Source of the DNA: Nereocystis luetkeana
Lineage: Eukaryota > Sar > Phaeophyceae > Laminariales > Laminariaceae
Assembly (NCBI GenBank): GCA_031213475.1
Contig: JARUPZ010000017.1
Span: 8,760,790 to 8,824,789, forward strand
Direction: 5' to 3'
DNA: 64,000 nt
Positions 10,901 to 21,032 of this stretch are shown here, in pieces (positions within the stretch are counted from its first letter, which is position 1; each line of letters begins with the position of its first letter). The notes below the pieces were generated by a model. It was not told the origin of the DNA. It did no database searches and worked only from the letters and a program-made list of their open reading frames with translations. Made by a program: the position numbers and the translations under genes.

Positions 10901-13900
10901 CAGGGTGACGGCATTTCCAAATATCGCTCCGCACTGAGGGCACTTTTCCCTCCCCGCCGCCCCCCGCCCCCCTCCTCCCCCTCCTCCTTCTCCTCCTGCT
11001 GCTGTTCCAGATGGGCCCTTTCCTTTGCTACTCCCTGAGCGCGATGTGACTGTGGATCGAGCAGGGCTGCCAGCTCCGTCCCCCGCCAGCACGGAAGCCC
11101 GGGGGGAGAACATGGGGGAGGCCGGAGATTGTGTTGCCTGGGTGGTGATGGTGATGGTGATGGTGATGGTGATGGTGATGGTGATGGTGGTGATGGTGGT
11201 GGCGGTAGCGATAAATAGCGGGTGGTCGCACGGAGGGGGGGGCAGAGGGAGGGGGGGGGGGGCGAGATTGGTACTGGGGGCGGGGGGAGCGGCTAGGACG
11301 GGAGTTGCGTGTGTGTGTCACAGCCGCGTGGTGTATGATGAACAGTGTGGGTCAGGGGAGACGGGAGGCGGGCGGAAACGTGAGATAGTGCGTACCGCTA
11401 CGTAGTGGCGTTTCGTGGAAGAAGTGTTTGGTCGTCGGCTGAGGGTACAGCAGAGAGGGGGCATACTCTGCTGGTGTCTGCAGAAAAAGGCGTGGCTACG
11501 GGAGAGGAGGAGGGTAGAAGGATAGGAGACCTACGACGCTAGCTCTTTCTGCCTTCGGTAGAAATGTCATCAAAAGCCACCCCGCGAATACTGATATTCA
11601 CTTGCTGTATACACTGCTGTAGGTACGACGAGTTGGATAAAATATCAATCGGATGGATTCCATGGTTATCGTATTAAAGAGTGTCTTTCCGGCCAGTGCC
11701 TCCCACTGCTTCAAGTACGGAAGCGCATACAGATCGTGGTATATCTGAAAGTAGGAGGCATGTTCACCGGTGGTCATCAATCGTCATCGTCAAGTACGGT
11801 AGAAGATGAAGATAGATATCTACACAAATGGTTGTAGTATCCCTTCGCGACGTTTCTGCGTTTGATGTAGCAGTAGCGATAACGGTAACGGTAACGGTAT
11901 TGGTAGCTTTGACGATAACCGCGACGGTAACTGCAACGGTAACGGTGGCATTAACGGTGATGTTGACGGTAACGATAACGGGGGCGGTGGCGGAGGCGGT
12001 AAACGTAATGGTAACGGTATCTTTGACGATAACCGCGACTGTAACGGCAACGGTATCAGCAACATTGCCGGTAACTTTGCCGGTAATATTGGCGGTAACG
12101 GTGACGGTGACGGTAACGGGAACGGTAGCAGAAACAGCAACAGCAACGGGGGAGGCTAACGGAAACGGCATCGGCAACGCTAGCTGTGCTCTCACCATGG
12201 GCGAGCCGGTTAAAATCATCATCATGGCTTGCTTCTCCGGGTCGGAGTCTAGCCAGCAGCGGCAGGTCATGGTACAAGCCATGATCATCATCGCGGAGTT
12301 GGACACGAAGACGAGGAATATCATCGACACCGCTGCCACGTGGTAGCTACGGTCGAAAACACGACATGAAAGGTTCGGTTCAAGAAGGGGTTGGACGCAG
12401 TGACGTAAGTTAAAGGGGAGGGGAGTTTGGGTCAGGTCTTTAGCTGGAAAAAGGGGGCGGGCAAGGAGAAGGGTGGGGCCAGGGAGATGGTGGTAAGGGT
12501 AAGCGAATAGAGGGGGGTGGGTATATTCATGTCATGCATGGTCGTAATCGTATGATCATACACCCTTGCATCCCTACAATGCCGGAGGGGGGGGGGCGTA
12601 CTCCATAGGAGAGATGTACTCGATCTCATGCATGGCCGTAGTCGTATGACCATAAATGCCGGAGGGGGGGGGGGGGGGGTTAAGGCACCACGGCTACATG
12701 ACAGCTTTGTCAAAGTGAGGGGGGGCGGAAGTGGGGTCAGCGCCATGAGGTTGAGGAAAAGGAGGAGAGGGCGGGGGAGGCAGGGGGGGAATGGTACGGC
12801 GGATGTTGGTGTTTCCAGTGGCATGCCATGGCACTGATTACAGCAAAGATTGGTTTAACGACAACACCGACAAAGGGGGGCAACATTAACGACAGAAGAT
12901 TTAACAACAACCACAAAAATCGGCCATATCTACAAAACTACAGCCATCACAGCAATGGCAGCAGCAACGACAGCAGCAACAACGGCAACCCACAACCACC
13001 ACAACGACCGCAAGGACTACAACAGCAATTTTTCCCTCTACTGCTACTATCACGCGTTCCCTAACGAACAATCCCATCGGCTGCTGCAATAGGCGTACCA
13101 GGAGCCACAAAATATTCCGGTACCAGCTACCAGGTAATGCGAACGGGCTCGTATCGGTATCAAGCAGCTCTTCGAATGAGATCCCCGTCGGATGCGCGAC
13201 GTTGCGCGCCAAAAGCACCCCCTCTGCCGCACAACCTTGCGGGGGGCTGTAGCCTACCATTTTCGGAACGATAACCTCGTAAGGGAGGGCTAAACGCAAG
13301 AGACTAAACGAGCGGCAATCCGCATCGACCCCAGGACCCGCGCTAAATGTGGCAGGCACTGGGGTTGCACTTATGCCCCCCTCAAACATTTGGTGACTGG
13401 AACCGAGGTCCTCCTCGCCTGTGGATCTACTGTAGCTAGCTGCCCAACCATTGTGTTTTCGGGATCCGATGTCGAAATATCGAAGGACGGTGGATACCTG
13501 GTAGCTGCCTAACGCAGTAGCCCGTGCGATTGGCCGCTTGTCGGCTGTTGGCTTCCTGCTCAAGGGAGGAGCCTCAGAAAATTCAAGAGTACGTGGCGCT
13601 TGCTGACTAATTTTGCTATTAGTTTCGGGACGGTACCTCCAAGAAAGTGTCAACCCCTCCCCCCCCCCGCCCCACCCGCCGTATACTTCGAAGCATATAG
13701 GGGTACGTAGCACGTTTTGGCTAGTATATTTTTACATTCAGAATGTCGGGGCTCCTTTACGGAGAATCGTCGGGATGCCGCTATGGCCCACAAATGTGGA
13801 TATATATTTTGTTGCCTAGGCCTTGGTATGGTTTGCCGGAGTGAGGCACAAGAGCTCCTTAAGGTCAGACGAGGAGCCTCTGAATTAAAATGGTACATTT

Positions 13901-16900
13901 TTACTGTAGCATGTGTCATTACATATATATATACTCAAGTATACCTTTATCATAGCACACGTCCTAGGCGCCACCCCTGCATGACGTACCGCAAACAGCG
14001 TTGAGCTCGCCCAGAGGTACGAGCGATTTAGGCAGCGCTCGGCTTTTCTTGGAGGCGTTCTACGATAGAGGTTCACCCTAATTTTTCTGAGGCTCCTCAC
14101 TCTAAGAGCTCCATACCTCACCCGAAAACTGACCTCAGCAAAAATCAAGATGCATCACGGCGAAATGTCCCATGGCCCAAGTCTACAAAAAGTGTATTTT
14201 TTTTTCTAAATCAAGATTGTCATTCCCACGATTTGGGGTAAATGAACCGCGTCTTTCAGAAACAAAAATAGCAGAAATGTGCTACCTCTATCGTAGAACG
14301 GGTCTCTTGACAACAACACGGATGCGGCTAAGGACAAGCAACTATTATTTCGCAAGGCTCTCTCCCTGTCCCTCGGCCAGATGTTTCGAAAAACCTCCTT
14401 GTGGTTCGGTATTGGGTGACTTTCCCTCTCTCGAGAGACTGGTCAAGCGCTCATAAAAACTGTCGCGCCCCTGTCGTTCTTCACGGTGTTTCCGGGCGCA
14501 CACTAGGAGCGTCAGACGCGATCGATCTTGTCGTGACAAAATTGTTTTTTTGCACTTATCGCAGACTTGAGGCTCGTACCTTGGGTTGTCACAGTACTCT
14601 TCGACGTCGTCGCTGATGCAGCAGTCGTCCACGAACTGCGTGCAGAGGTTCGACACCTGGGGTGGCGGCGGCGGTGGTGGTGGTGGTGGGGCCGCCGCGT
14701 GCATTTCAGGGCAAGGTTTGTGCTCGTGTTTTTCACGGTTAGTCCCCATGCCTCACCCCCTCCCTCCGGTTTTCCCTCCTTCCATAAAGCCGCAGAACAG
14801 AACACTACGAGCAGTACCGGGCATCTAGCAAGAAACAGGGAAGTTGGTCCAGGCTGAATCCCTTGTTCGAGAACGAGTGCCCTCTACGCAAACTTCAGCT
14901 TAAGGTCTCCCGAATTTCTAGGCATCTGGTAGATATCACCCTTCCATTCCTATTGCTCGTTTTCTTAGTGTATAGGCGTCCTGCGAGTATGTCTCTGCTG
15001 TGAAGTCTCGTTCCGGTCCCACCTCGCAGTTGTCCTCAAGGAGAGAGCAACACCCGGCGATGTAGTTGATATCAACCATTACCACAGCGAACGCTCCCAG
15101 GCACGTGAAAGCTCCGACCACGGAGGTCAGCAGTGTCTCCGCCGCGCCTCTCTTGTCAACCTGCCAGAAAAGGTTTGATGTTTTGCAACAACGGAAGGGG
15201 GGCGGGAAGGGGAGGGGGGGGGGCGGGGGGGGGGGGTGAACTCATTGTCATGCATGGTCGTAGTCGTATGACCATAGACCCTCGCAACCCTACAATCCCG
15301 GGACGGAGCACGTCGGGCTTTCACAGACCAGGCAGACATTGCTTGGAACAAGCGCGAAGTGCCGTGAGGTGTTGGGCGAGTCGCATGAAGGATGAGCTGC
15401 ATCCTACTAAGAACCGGCGTTAAGTCGAATGTTATTGCATATAAATGGCATCAACGAATTGATGTAATATCTGCTGTGGCCACTTCCAGAGACAGCAACG
15501 TGTTTACTATGTAACTGCCTCGTGGGTGCCTCGCCATAAACACACTACGTGATACGATCATCCCGCTTGTTCGGAATATACGTCCCTACCCCGCACAAAA
15601 ATGATCTACTGTAACGCGATCGCCAGCCGTGACCGACCGCAAAAAAAAAACTGGAAAGGTACCCTGGTTGTCTATCTCACGTAGTGAACAGGTTATACGG
15701 TGCATTTGCTACCCTACGCCAACCTAACCAATATACCAGGTATAGTATGCAAGAGTGGGGAGTGTATTCACTATCATGCATGGCCGTAAGCCTATGACCA
15801 TATGCCCCCGCATCCCTACAATGCCGGGACGGAGCACGTCGGGTTTTCACCGACCAGGCAGACACGGCTTGCGCTCAGCGCGAAGCGAAACGTGTGGGGT
15901 TGGCGAGTCACATAAAGGGTAGGCTGCATGCATCCCGTTAAGTACCGCGTGAGAGGCGGACTCTCTTGCGAAAGGATACAATTGATTTTTTCTGGGACGT
16001 AGGGGGGGTCGATACACCGTCTGAAGCCTATTTGTATCATACGCACCTACAATCTAGCACGATCGAAGGACGGTTATGACGTGTGGCTTGAAGGTGGGGT
16101 TTACTTATAGTTACACCGCAATCAGCTGCTCCGTGGGTATACCTTCTTGTATATACGGCGAGCGAAGAATGGTTGCGTGAACCAGATGACCAGGCCGATG
16201 ACAAGAGCGCTGTGCAGTATGGAGGCGTTTGCGCTGTCCACCTCGCCTGTCGGGCAGTTCGTCTGGTACAGCGGGCTGTCTTGTGTGGTTAGCCTCCTGT
16301 TGTTCTGCGTGGGGCCGGACAACAAGAGAATCGACTATGTCCGTTAGCACCGCTAAGAAGCTTGAAAGGAGTGTTATAGGTGCAGTATTGAATGTGTATT
16401 AGTGATCAACCTTGAAGCTCATGCTGCACGTTGTCGGATGGCAAACCCAATCGCATGTTATTATCGCCCTCGCCCTCCGACAATATCTAGCTCAAATATT
16501 GACCCCAAGCAACAGTCGGTCTGGTACAGCAGCAGCAGGATGTCTTGGGCGGCCACCCTGCAGGTATTCTACAATGGGGGAGGGGGGGGGGGTAGTCCAT
16601 ATCATGCATGGCCGTACTCCTATCACCATAGACCCGCACATCCCTACAATAACGGGACGGAGCACGTCGGGTATTCGCCGACCAGGCAGACATTGCTTGC
16701 ACCAAGCGTGAAGTGCCGTGAGGTGTCCGGCGAGTAGCAAGAAGGGTGAGCTACATCCCTAAACTCTTGTGAGGCGGACTTACATATGGATGACAGGTGG
16801 GGGGGTACTCGATAGGAGAGATGTACTCGATATCATGCATGGCCGTAGTCGTATGACCATAGACCCTCGCATCCCTACAATGCCGGGACGGAGCATGTCG

Positions 16901-18222
16901 GGTTTTCACCGACAGGGGGGGGGGGGGTAACCAATCACTTGCAGTGGGGTACCCACTTTAAGACCGCCCGTTTCAAAGACTGTCCAGGAGATAACTTCTG
17001 GTAAATCGGTTCGTCACGAGAAAGAGCTGCTTGGCATCAGCATGGCCAGCAGTAAAAGATAAGACCATACCAGGTATAAGAGAAAATACCGCATGTATTG
17101 GCTTGCCACGGTCTGGTCTTAACCCTTCGAGGGCAAACGAGAGTTCGAGGTAGTTTGTCCCCCCACAACGAGGCTGCAGTCCGACTAAAAGGGTAAAACT
17201 AGGTACTCGTCCTCCACTTGAGGCAGTGTGAGAGTGCTCACCAAACTAGGAGATATAAAGATGGGCATGTGCGTACGGCATGCAGAAGGATACGAAGTGC
17301 TGCTGTGACAAAAAGTATAGTACCCCGATGGACTCTGATTTCAGCCTCGAAATTCGGGAGTGGTACAAATATAAGGAGGGTTCACAAATCAGCACGGCAG
17401 TCTATATATACACCAGGCACCTGATAAAACAGAATTTAAAGTGCTCGGAGACATACTGCACCAGCACAAGCGATGTTTTCTTGAATATTTTGTTTTTCGT
17501 ACGTGAGTCTCTACGGTCCTTCGTCGCACTTTCTGCTGCCGACCCGCTCGACCACGCGACACAATTCCACAAGCGGCCCCCGCGCTCTTTGCTGCCTCCC
17601 CTCGTTCCGCACCAAAATGCTGGCGGTGGCTCCATTCGACGCACGAACGGTGCCCGGTCTCGAGGGCGATGCTTGGTCGAAAGGCCGAAGGCAAGCCACA
17701 AGTGAGTACGCCCGAACCCCCCCCCCCCCCAGCTCAGTATCCATGCCTACATAGGAAATCCGGGGATATACGCACTCCGTATGTCCCCTGACGATCAAAA
17801 GATACAACATACTATCAAGACACTGTAGAGGTTGTCCACCCTGTGTGTGAGATCCAGGTCTCTACAACTCCCCCTCGCTCCTCAACCTCTCCCGGAAATT
17901 TGAAAAAAAAACAAAATACTCTTATAGAAAATCGGTCCGCGCTCCCTATCGCCCGCATAATGATTACATCTAAAGCTGAATGTCACGGAGTGAAAACGTT
18001 TTCCAACTCTTCCCGTGTGCTCACCCCATCCGTATAGGCATTGTCCGTCGTGCCGCTGTGTCCGGGATACGCGGGCCCCGCCGCCCCCAGGATAAGCAGA
18101 ACCAGCGCCAGGAAGAGGTTGAGGTAGGTCAGGTTGAGCAGGATGGTGCGCCGGGAGTCCCTCTTGTCCGGCCCGGGATAGAGAGGGGACCCACCAGGGG
18201 ACATAGGTCCCCCCCCGTCCAT
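7765..18222 (-). CDS. Tetraspanin-like four-helix membrane protein with C-terminal C2H2 zinc finger (7 exons)
   Basis: Exons (-): 18025-18222, 16143-16304, 15023-15160, 14580-14656, 12196-12346, 10871-11137, 7765-7917. All are bounded by GT-AG and every phase agrees, giving 381 residues from the Met at 18222. Helix 1 is about residues 27-48, helix 2 about 95-113, helix 3 about 130-151 and helix 4 about 196-218. The loop between helices 3 and 4 carries seven Cys (157, 158, 165, 171, 178, 179, 188). This is the tetraspanin plan of a Cys-rich second loop, but the CCG signature is not exact (CCS here). After helix 4 come a Ser/Gly-rich linker and a C2H2 finger (C308, C311, H324, H329), then a basic tail ending in QVKGRK. 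If the topology is tetraspanin-like the finger is cytosolic. Role unknown; membrane scaffold plus protein or nucleic-acid binding is a guess. Confidence 0.78.
8594..8688. mobile_element. Family 1 MITE, decayed
   Basis: Recognisable by GGGCCATAGTA near one end and TTTGGTCCTGATAA near the other. The far terminus is lost. Confidence 0.55.
8862..8961. mobile_element. Family 2 MITE
   Basis: TTAACCTTTTAGG at the left and an AACAGCTAA-like right end, with arms diverged. Confidence 0.7.
9410..9604 (-). mobile_element. M3 repeat (3' part), sense in tetraspanin intron 6
   Basis: On the minus strand it runs from AAGAACC-type sequence through a GACTACGGCCATG-like core to a C-rich tail. Confidence 0.75.
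9870..10290. repeat. CCGTTA-type hexamer array
   Basis: Imperfect CCGTTA/CCGCTA satellite in tetraspanin intron 6, best ordered at 9900-9990. Confidence 0.85.
10347..10862 (+). mobile_element. M3 repeat, near full length, antisense
   Basis: A 0.5-kb copy beginning GGTTGGCGTCGGTTGGCGAC and running to CTACGGCCATGCATGACG. It is antisense to the host gene and ends beside exon 6. It lacks the poly(C) tail. Confidence 0.8.
10871..11137 (-). CDS. Tetraspanin-like gene, exon 6 (linker and C2H2 finger)
   Basis: 89 codons, phase 0 to 0, donor GTGAGA. It encodes a Ser/Gly/Pro linker, a poly-Gly stretch, then a C2H2 finger of spacing C-x2-C-x12-H-x4-H beginning CPQCGAIFG. The acceptor CACCCAG sits directly after a CACCAT-type satellite (11140-11215), which serves as the pyrimidine tract. 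A full M3 repeat lies about 10 bases beyond the donor, so the exon is squeezed between repeats. Confidence 0.78.
11140..11215. repeat. GGTGAT satellite at a splice acceptor
   Basis: About ten units; on the gene strand it reads CACCAT and forms the tract before exon 6. Confidence 0.85.
11870..12140. repeat. GGTAAC-type hexamer array
   Basis: The same hexamer as at 9870 but in the opposite orientation, directly after exon 5. The two arrays bracket exon 6. Confidence 0.85.
12196..12346 (-). CDS. Tetraspanin-like gene, exon 5 (helix 4)
   Basis: 151 bases. The acceptor GACCGTAG restores the codon left open by exon 4, and the donor is ATG|GTGAGA in phase 0. It encodes helix 4 (VSMIFLVFVSNSAMMIMAC) followed by a juxtamembrane CRCW and an acidic stretch. 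The TAACGG-type hexamer array that follows is intron, although it happens to stay open in this frame. Confidence 0.8.
12515..12680 (-). mobile_element. Two M3 tails in tandem
   Basis: Two consecutive GGCCGTAGTCGTATGACC-type cores, each preceded on the plus strand by a G run (C tail on the minus strand). Sense to the tetraspanin-like gene, ending about 170 bases before exon 5. Confidence 0.7.
12901..13713 (-). other. Unexplained 270-codon open frame inside intron 4 of the tetraspanin-like gene
   Basis: The frame is open throughout. About 13070-13700 is not low-complexity and encodes mixed sequence such as GISFEELLDTDTSPFALPGS and YEVIVPKMVGYSPPQG. The last part (12901-13040) is a GTTGTT-type repeat. 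No domain is recognised. It could be a chance frame, a mobile-element remnant or an unlinked exon. Confidence 0.25.
14052..14304. mobile_element. TIR-6 element
   Basis: About 250 bp with 20-bp inverted ends GAGGCGTTCTACGATAGAGG and CCTCTATCGTAGAACGGGTC. Intronic, non-coding, and has a sister at 33134. Confidence 0.75.
14580..14656 (-). CDS. Tetraspanin-like gene, exon 4 (Cys-rich loop)
   Basis: 77 bases, entered in phase 0 and left after two bases of a codon, with donor GTACGA. The acceptor tract is a CCACCGCC-type repeat ending CCCCAG. It encodes an acidic loop with four Cys (SNLCTQFVDDCCISDD and EEYC). Confidence 0.8.
15023..15160 (-). CDS. Tetraspanin-like gene, exon 3 (helix 3, CC motif)
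   Basis: 46 codons, phase 0 to 0. The acceptor TTTTCTGGCAG follows the poly(C) tail of an M3 repeat by about 40 bases. The exon encodes helix 3 (SVVGAFTCLGAFAVVMVDI) and the start of the Cys-rich loop (GCCSLLEDNCE). Confidence 0.82.
15190..15735 (-). mobile_element. M3 repeat, near full length, sense
   Basis: A full-length minus-strand copy whose poly(C) tail ends about 40 bases before the acceptor of tetraspanin exon 3. Confidence 0.8.
15755..15960 (-). mobile_element. M3 repeat (3' part), sense
   Basis: The core and the AAGCGCGAAGCG segment are present, next to the previous copy in the same intron. Confidence 0.72.
16143..16304 (-). CDS. Tetraspanin-like gene, exon 2 (helix 2)
   Basis: 54 codons, phase 0 to 0, with acceptor CCACGCAG and donor GTATAC. 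It encodes a polar loop with one Cys and an N-glycosylation-like NAS, then helix 2 (ALVIGLVIWFTQPFF) and a basic stop-transfer end (ARRIYKK). Confidence 0.8.
16410..16565. repeat. Decayed echo of tetraspanin exon 2
   Basis: About 150 bp resembling 16190-16290, best at CAGTCGGTCTGGTACAGC beside the exon's CAGTTCGTCTGGTACAGC. Confidence 0.5.
16572..16925 (-). mobile_element. Two M3 repeats (3' parts), sense
   Basis: Copies at 16572-16790 and 16800-16925, each with its G run (C tail on the gene strand), in tetraspanin intron 1. Confidence 0.75.
17119..17196. mobile_element. Family 2 MITE, shortened
   Basis: TTAACCCTTCGAGG at the left and CTGCAGTCCGACTAAAAGGG at the right. The left arm is mostly lost. 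Confidence 0.5.
18025..18222 (-). CDS. Tetraspanin-like gene, exon 1 (helix 1)
   Basis: The frame runs from a Met at 18222 through a Pro/Gly-rich N-terminus and helix 1 (NLTYLNLFLALVLLILGAA) to a GTGAGC donor in phase 0. The frame stays open upstream to another Met at 18351. A decent acceptor (CTCTCTCAG) at 18275 could instead make this an internal exon entered with one base of a codon, so the N-terminus is uncertain. Confidence 0.7.
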
Positions 18223-18617
18223 TTTCCCCGCCTCGCTGGTTCCGCTCTTGCCTCCGAGCAGACGGTCCGCGCTCCTGAGAGAGGCATTTTTTTTACATTG
18301 AGATTGTGATTTGTCAGGGCGGAATCGGTCTCCTTCAGCTCCTTGCCACATCTTGTAAATTACCGCGTAGCTTGGCGTTCATGGGGGAAGCGTCTCTCCA
18401 CCCCCGAACAAAGCACGTACGTAGGCGGGTACTGGTGAGAAGAGGGGGGGGGGGCGGGGATGAGGTGAACCTCACAAAGACGCACCGGTAACTAAAAGGG
18501 GGTAGATAATATATCGTACTTTTTGGCACGTTATACCACTCTGCCCCTAACGATGAAGATCGTTTTTTTGTTTTGTTCATGAAGCATTGTTCTTCAAGGT
18601 ACGGCAGTGGTGAACCA

Positions 18618-18713
18618 TTACCCCTTTAGAACCGCAGTCCCGTTTTGGGGACAAACTACTTGAAATTTGACTGGTTTGTTCCCAAAACGGGACTGCGGTT
18701 CTAAAAGGGTTAA
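18618..18713. mobile_element. Family 2 MITE, well preserved
   Basis: Near-perfect palindrome ending AAAAGGG-TTAA. It differs from the copy at 63017 by only a handful of bases. Confidence 0.88.
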
Positions 18714-19524
18714 GCAAACAACATCCGCGAGGTCGAGGACCTCAGGCGGAAGTCATCTCTGCCAAGCTGTGTGGGAGATGCCCTTCGATCGTGCGTACTG
18801 CGGGTTACAAATAGCACTTGAAGGGTACATTTATATTGCTTATGGAGGGGAACAAGATGTGACGGCTGTGGAGCTCAGGGGGTGTTGCGTGCATGTTGTA
18901 TGCGTGCATCACTCTGGGGTTGCTTGTGTCCATGCCAGAGGTACGAATTACCAGAAATTTGGGATACAGTGGGGTACCCCCCTTAAGACCATCCGTTGTT
19001 TTTGGGGGGGTTTGGAAGATTTGACCAGGTCAATAGGCTTGCCGCGAGAAACCGAAGCTGCGTTGGATTGGCGTGGGCAGCAGGAAAACACGATACCCTG
19101 TTCGAGACAAGCCCACGTTTTTTGGCCTGTCACGGTGCGGGCTTCAGAATGGACACCAAACAGGGTTGGTACTTCGGATAAATTGGATATGGGCGGATAA
19201 AATTACTGTACGAGGTATGAGCTACGGCAGTACCGTGCCGTAGTGTAATATGAATTTATTCACATCAGTCTGACCGTAAATGTAAGGCTCATTTCAAGAT
19301 TTTGTTACTTTCTGTAAGCCCCTTATATTAACGATCAGCCTGGTACTCAATTTAAGACATTCTTTTGTTTCCGCCTCCGAGGCACGCGATCCACTGCAGC
19401 AGCGCCGGCCCCTCTATGTATTGCCGGTTGAGTTGTACCGGTTGCTCGCTATAGTGCCTGTGTGTGACAGTCATACTAAGTCTGTAGAATCGCTTGGCAC
19501 AGATGGGATTAACCAGCGAGGTAC

Positions 19525-19630
19525 TACGGGGGACTAGTAAATAGGACCTGCGGTACACACAAATATCTATGTATTTCGCTGTTTTTACTTCCAATGTTTG
19601 GTCCTATTTACTGCTGTGGCCCCCCGTCAT
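19525..19630. mobile_element. Family 1 MITE
   Basis: Both ends are present (TACGGGGGACTAGTA and GGCCCCCCGTCA), with the family's central GGTACACACAAA. Confidence 0.75.
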
Positions 19631-20454
19631 AGTGTGATGATCAATAGTACCGGTTGACGCTATAGTGCCGGTATTCTTGGCTGGCGCATACCATACCGGG
19701 ACCTTGTATGGAGAGACCTCTATATACTGTAGATGTAAAACTCGCCTTGGGCTGAGCGGCTGCCAGCTCCCCGCTGGCGCCATGTCGACGGCCGGCGACA
19801 CATTGAGGGTCGGTGGCCGCTTTCCAGAGCTACCTCTGCCTGCGCGGTGGCCGGTGTAGGGGTTGTCGGGTTAGAGGTAGGGTTAGGGTTAACTGTTATT
19901 CGTCTTGTTCACAGTGTGTATCAAATATTTTCTCGAGTAGGCGGTGAACTACCCTCGTCGTTTCTCACCTGCCATGTTGTTTCTGTCCTTAGAATCCCCC
20001 GCTTGCGGGTGCGCAGCCCCCTCCTCCGCAGCACCTTGGTCGCCCTCCCGCTGCGATAAAATTGCGCAATGCGCCGGATTGGTGGGGAAAGCGAAACCGG
20101 GATAGAATCACCGGTACACGCAAAAAAAGCAAACACAACACACCCCTGTTCATCCCCAGCTATCTGCAAAAAAATATTCATCGCCGAATCGATCGGATTA
20201 GCGAAACTTCGGATCGAATCGGTACACGACGAAGCAAATGTCAGGCGAACATAGAAACAAGGGTCTCGGTCAATCCGCTGCGATAAGACAACTTAGCGCC
20301 GAATCGACGAGAAAAAGCGGAAACCCTGACATCAAACCGAAACACGAGCGGGGACAAAAACCATCTTCGTTGATTCGAGCATATTTGGACAACGGTGTCC
20401 CGCCTGGAACTTCCGACCCCCCCCCCCAAGTCAGCTCATTGAAGATGTCATCCA

Positions 20455-20697
20455 TATGCATGTCCGCCTCACAAACGATTCCTAGTAGGATGCAGCTAAC
20501 CCTTCATGCGACTCGCCAGATACCTCACGGCGCTTCGCGCTCGGTGCAAGCAATGTCTCCCTGGCCGGTGAAAACCCGACATGCTCCGTCCCGGCATTGT
20601 AGGGATGGCGAGGGTCTATGGTCATACGACTACGGCCAATGCATGATATCGAGTATATCTCTCCTATCGAGTACAACCCCCCCCCCCCCCCCCCCCA
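20455..20697 (+). mobile_element. M3 repeat (3' part), intergenic
   Basis: Runs from the CCTCACAAACGATTCCTAG segment to ATCGAGTACAA and a C run of about 20. Confidence 0.78.
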
Positions 20698-20820
20698 AAG
20701 CAAACACAAATAGCAACGGCATCGTCGTCAGGTAGGCGACTGGAGGGGGTGCTGTGGTGCGGTCTTCAGGCCTCGCCAAAGGATGGGAGGTCTCACAAGG
20801 TTACGGATGCACCATGCCAT

Positions 20821-21032
20821 TACGACGGGCCATAGTAGATAGGACCTACGGTACACCTCAGAAAACTATATATTCACTTATTTCTACTATTACGGGGGAC
20901 CATAGTTAACAGAACCTATGGTACACATAAAAACCTATATGTTTAACCATTTTTACTAATAATATTTGGTCCTGTTAACTATGGCCCCCCGTAATAACAA
21001 TATTTGGCCCTATTTCATATGGCATACCGTAC
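20821..21032. mobile_element. Family 1 MITE (outer copy, split by another)
   Basis: The left part is 20821-20890 and the right part 20994-21032 (CAATATTTGGCCCTATTTCA). A second family 1 copy sits between them in the centre. Confidence 0.75.
20891..20993. mobile_element. Family 1 MITE (inner copy)
   Basis: A complete copy with TA at both ends, inserted into an older copy of its own family. Confidence 0.85.

Noticed and set aside
11764-12339. 191-codon minus frame with a long Thr-Val repeat
   Set aside because: Only the first 50 codons (12196-12346) are exon; the rest is the TAACGG hexamer array after a good donor.
17510-17700. Possible extra tetraspanin exon between exons 1 and 2
   Set aside because: All three minus frames are open but none resembles membrane-protein sequence, and exons 1 and 2 already join in phase.
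18667-19200. 177-codon plus frame
   Set aside because: It begins inside a family 2 MITE and contains a segment similar to 16935-17000, so it is repeat-derived.
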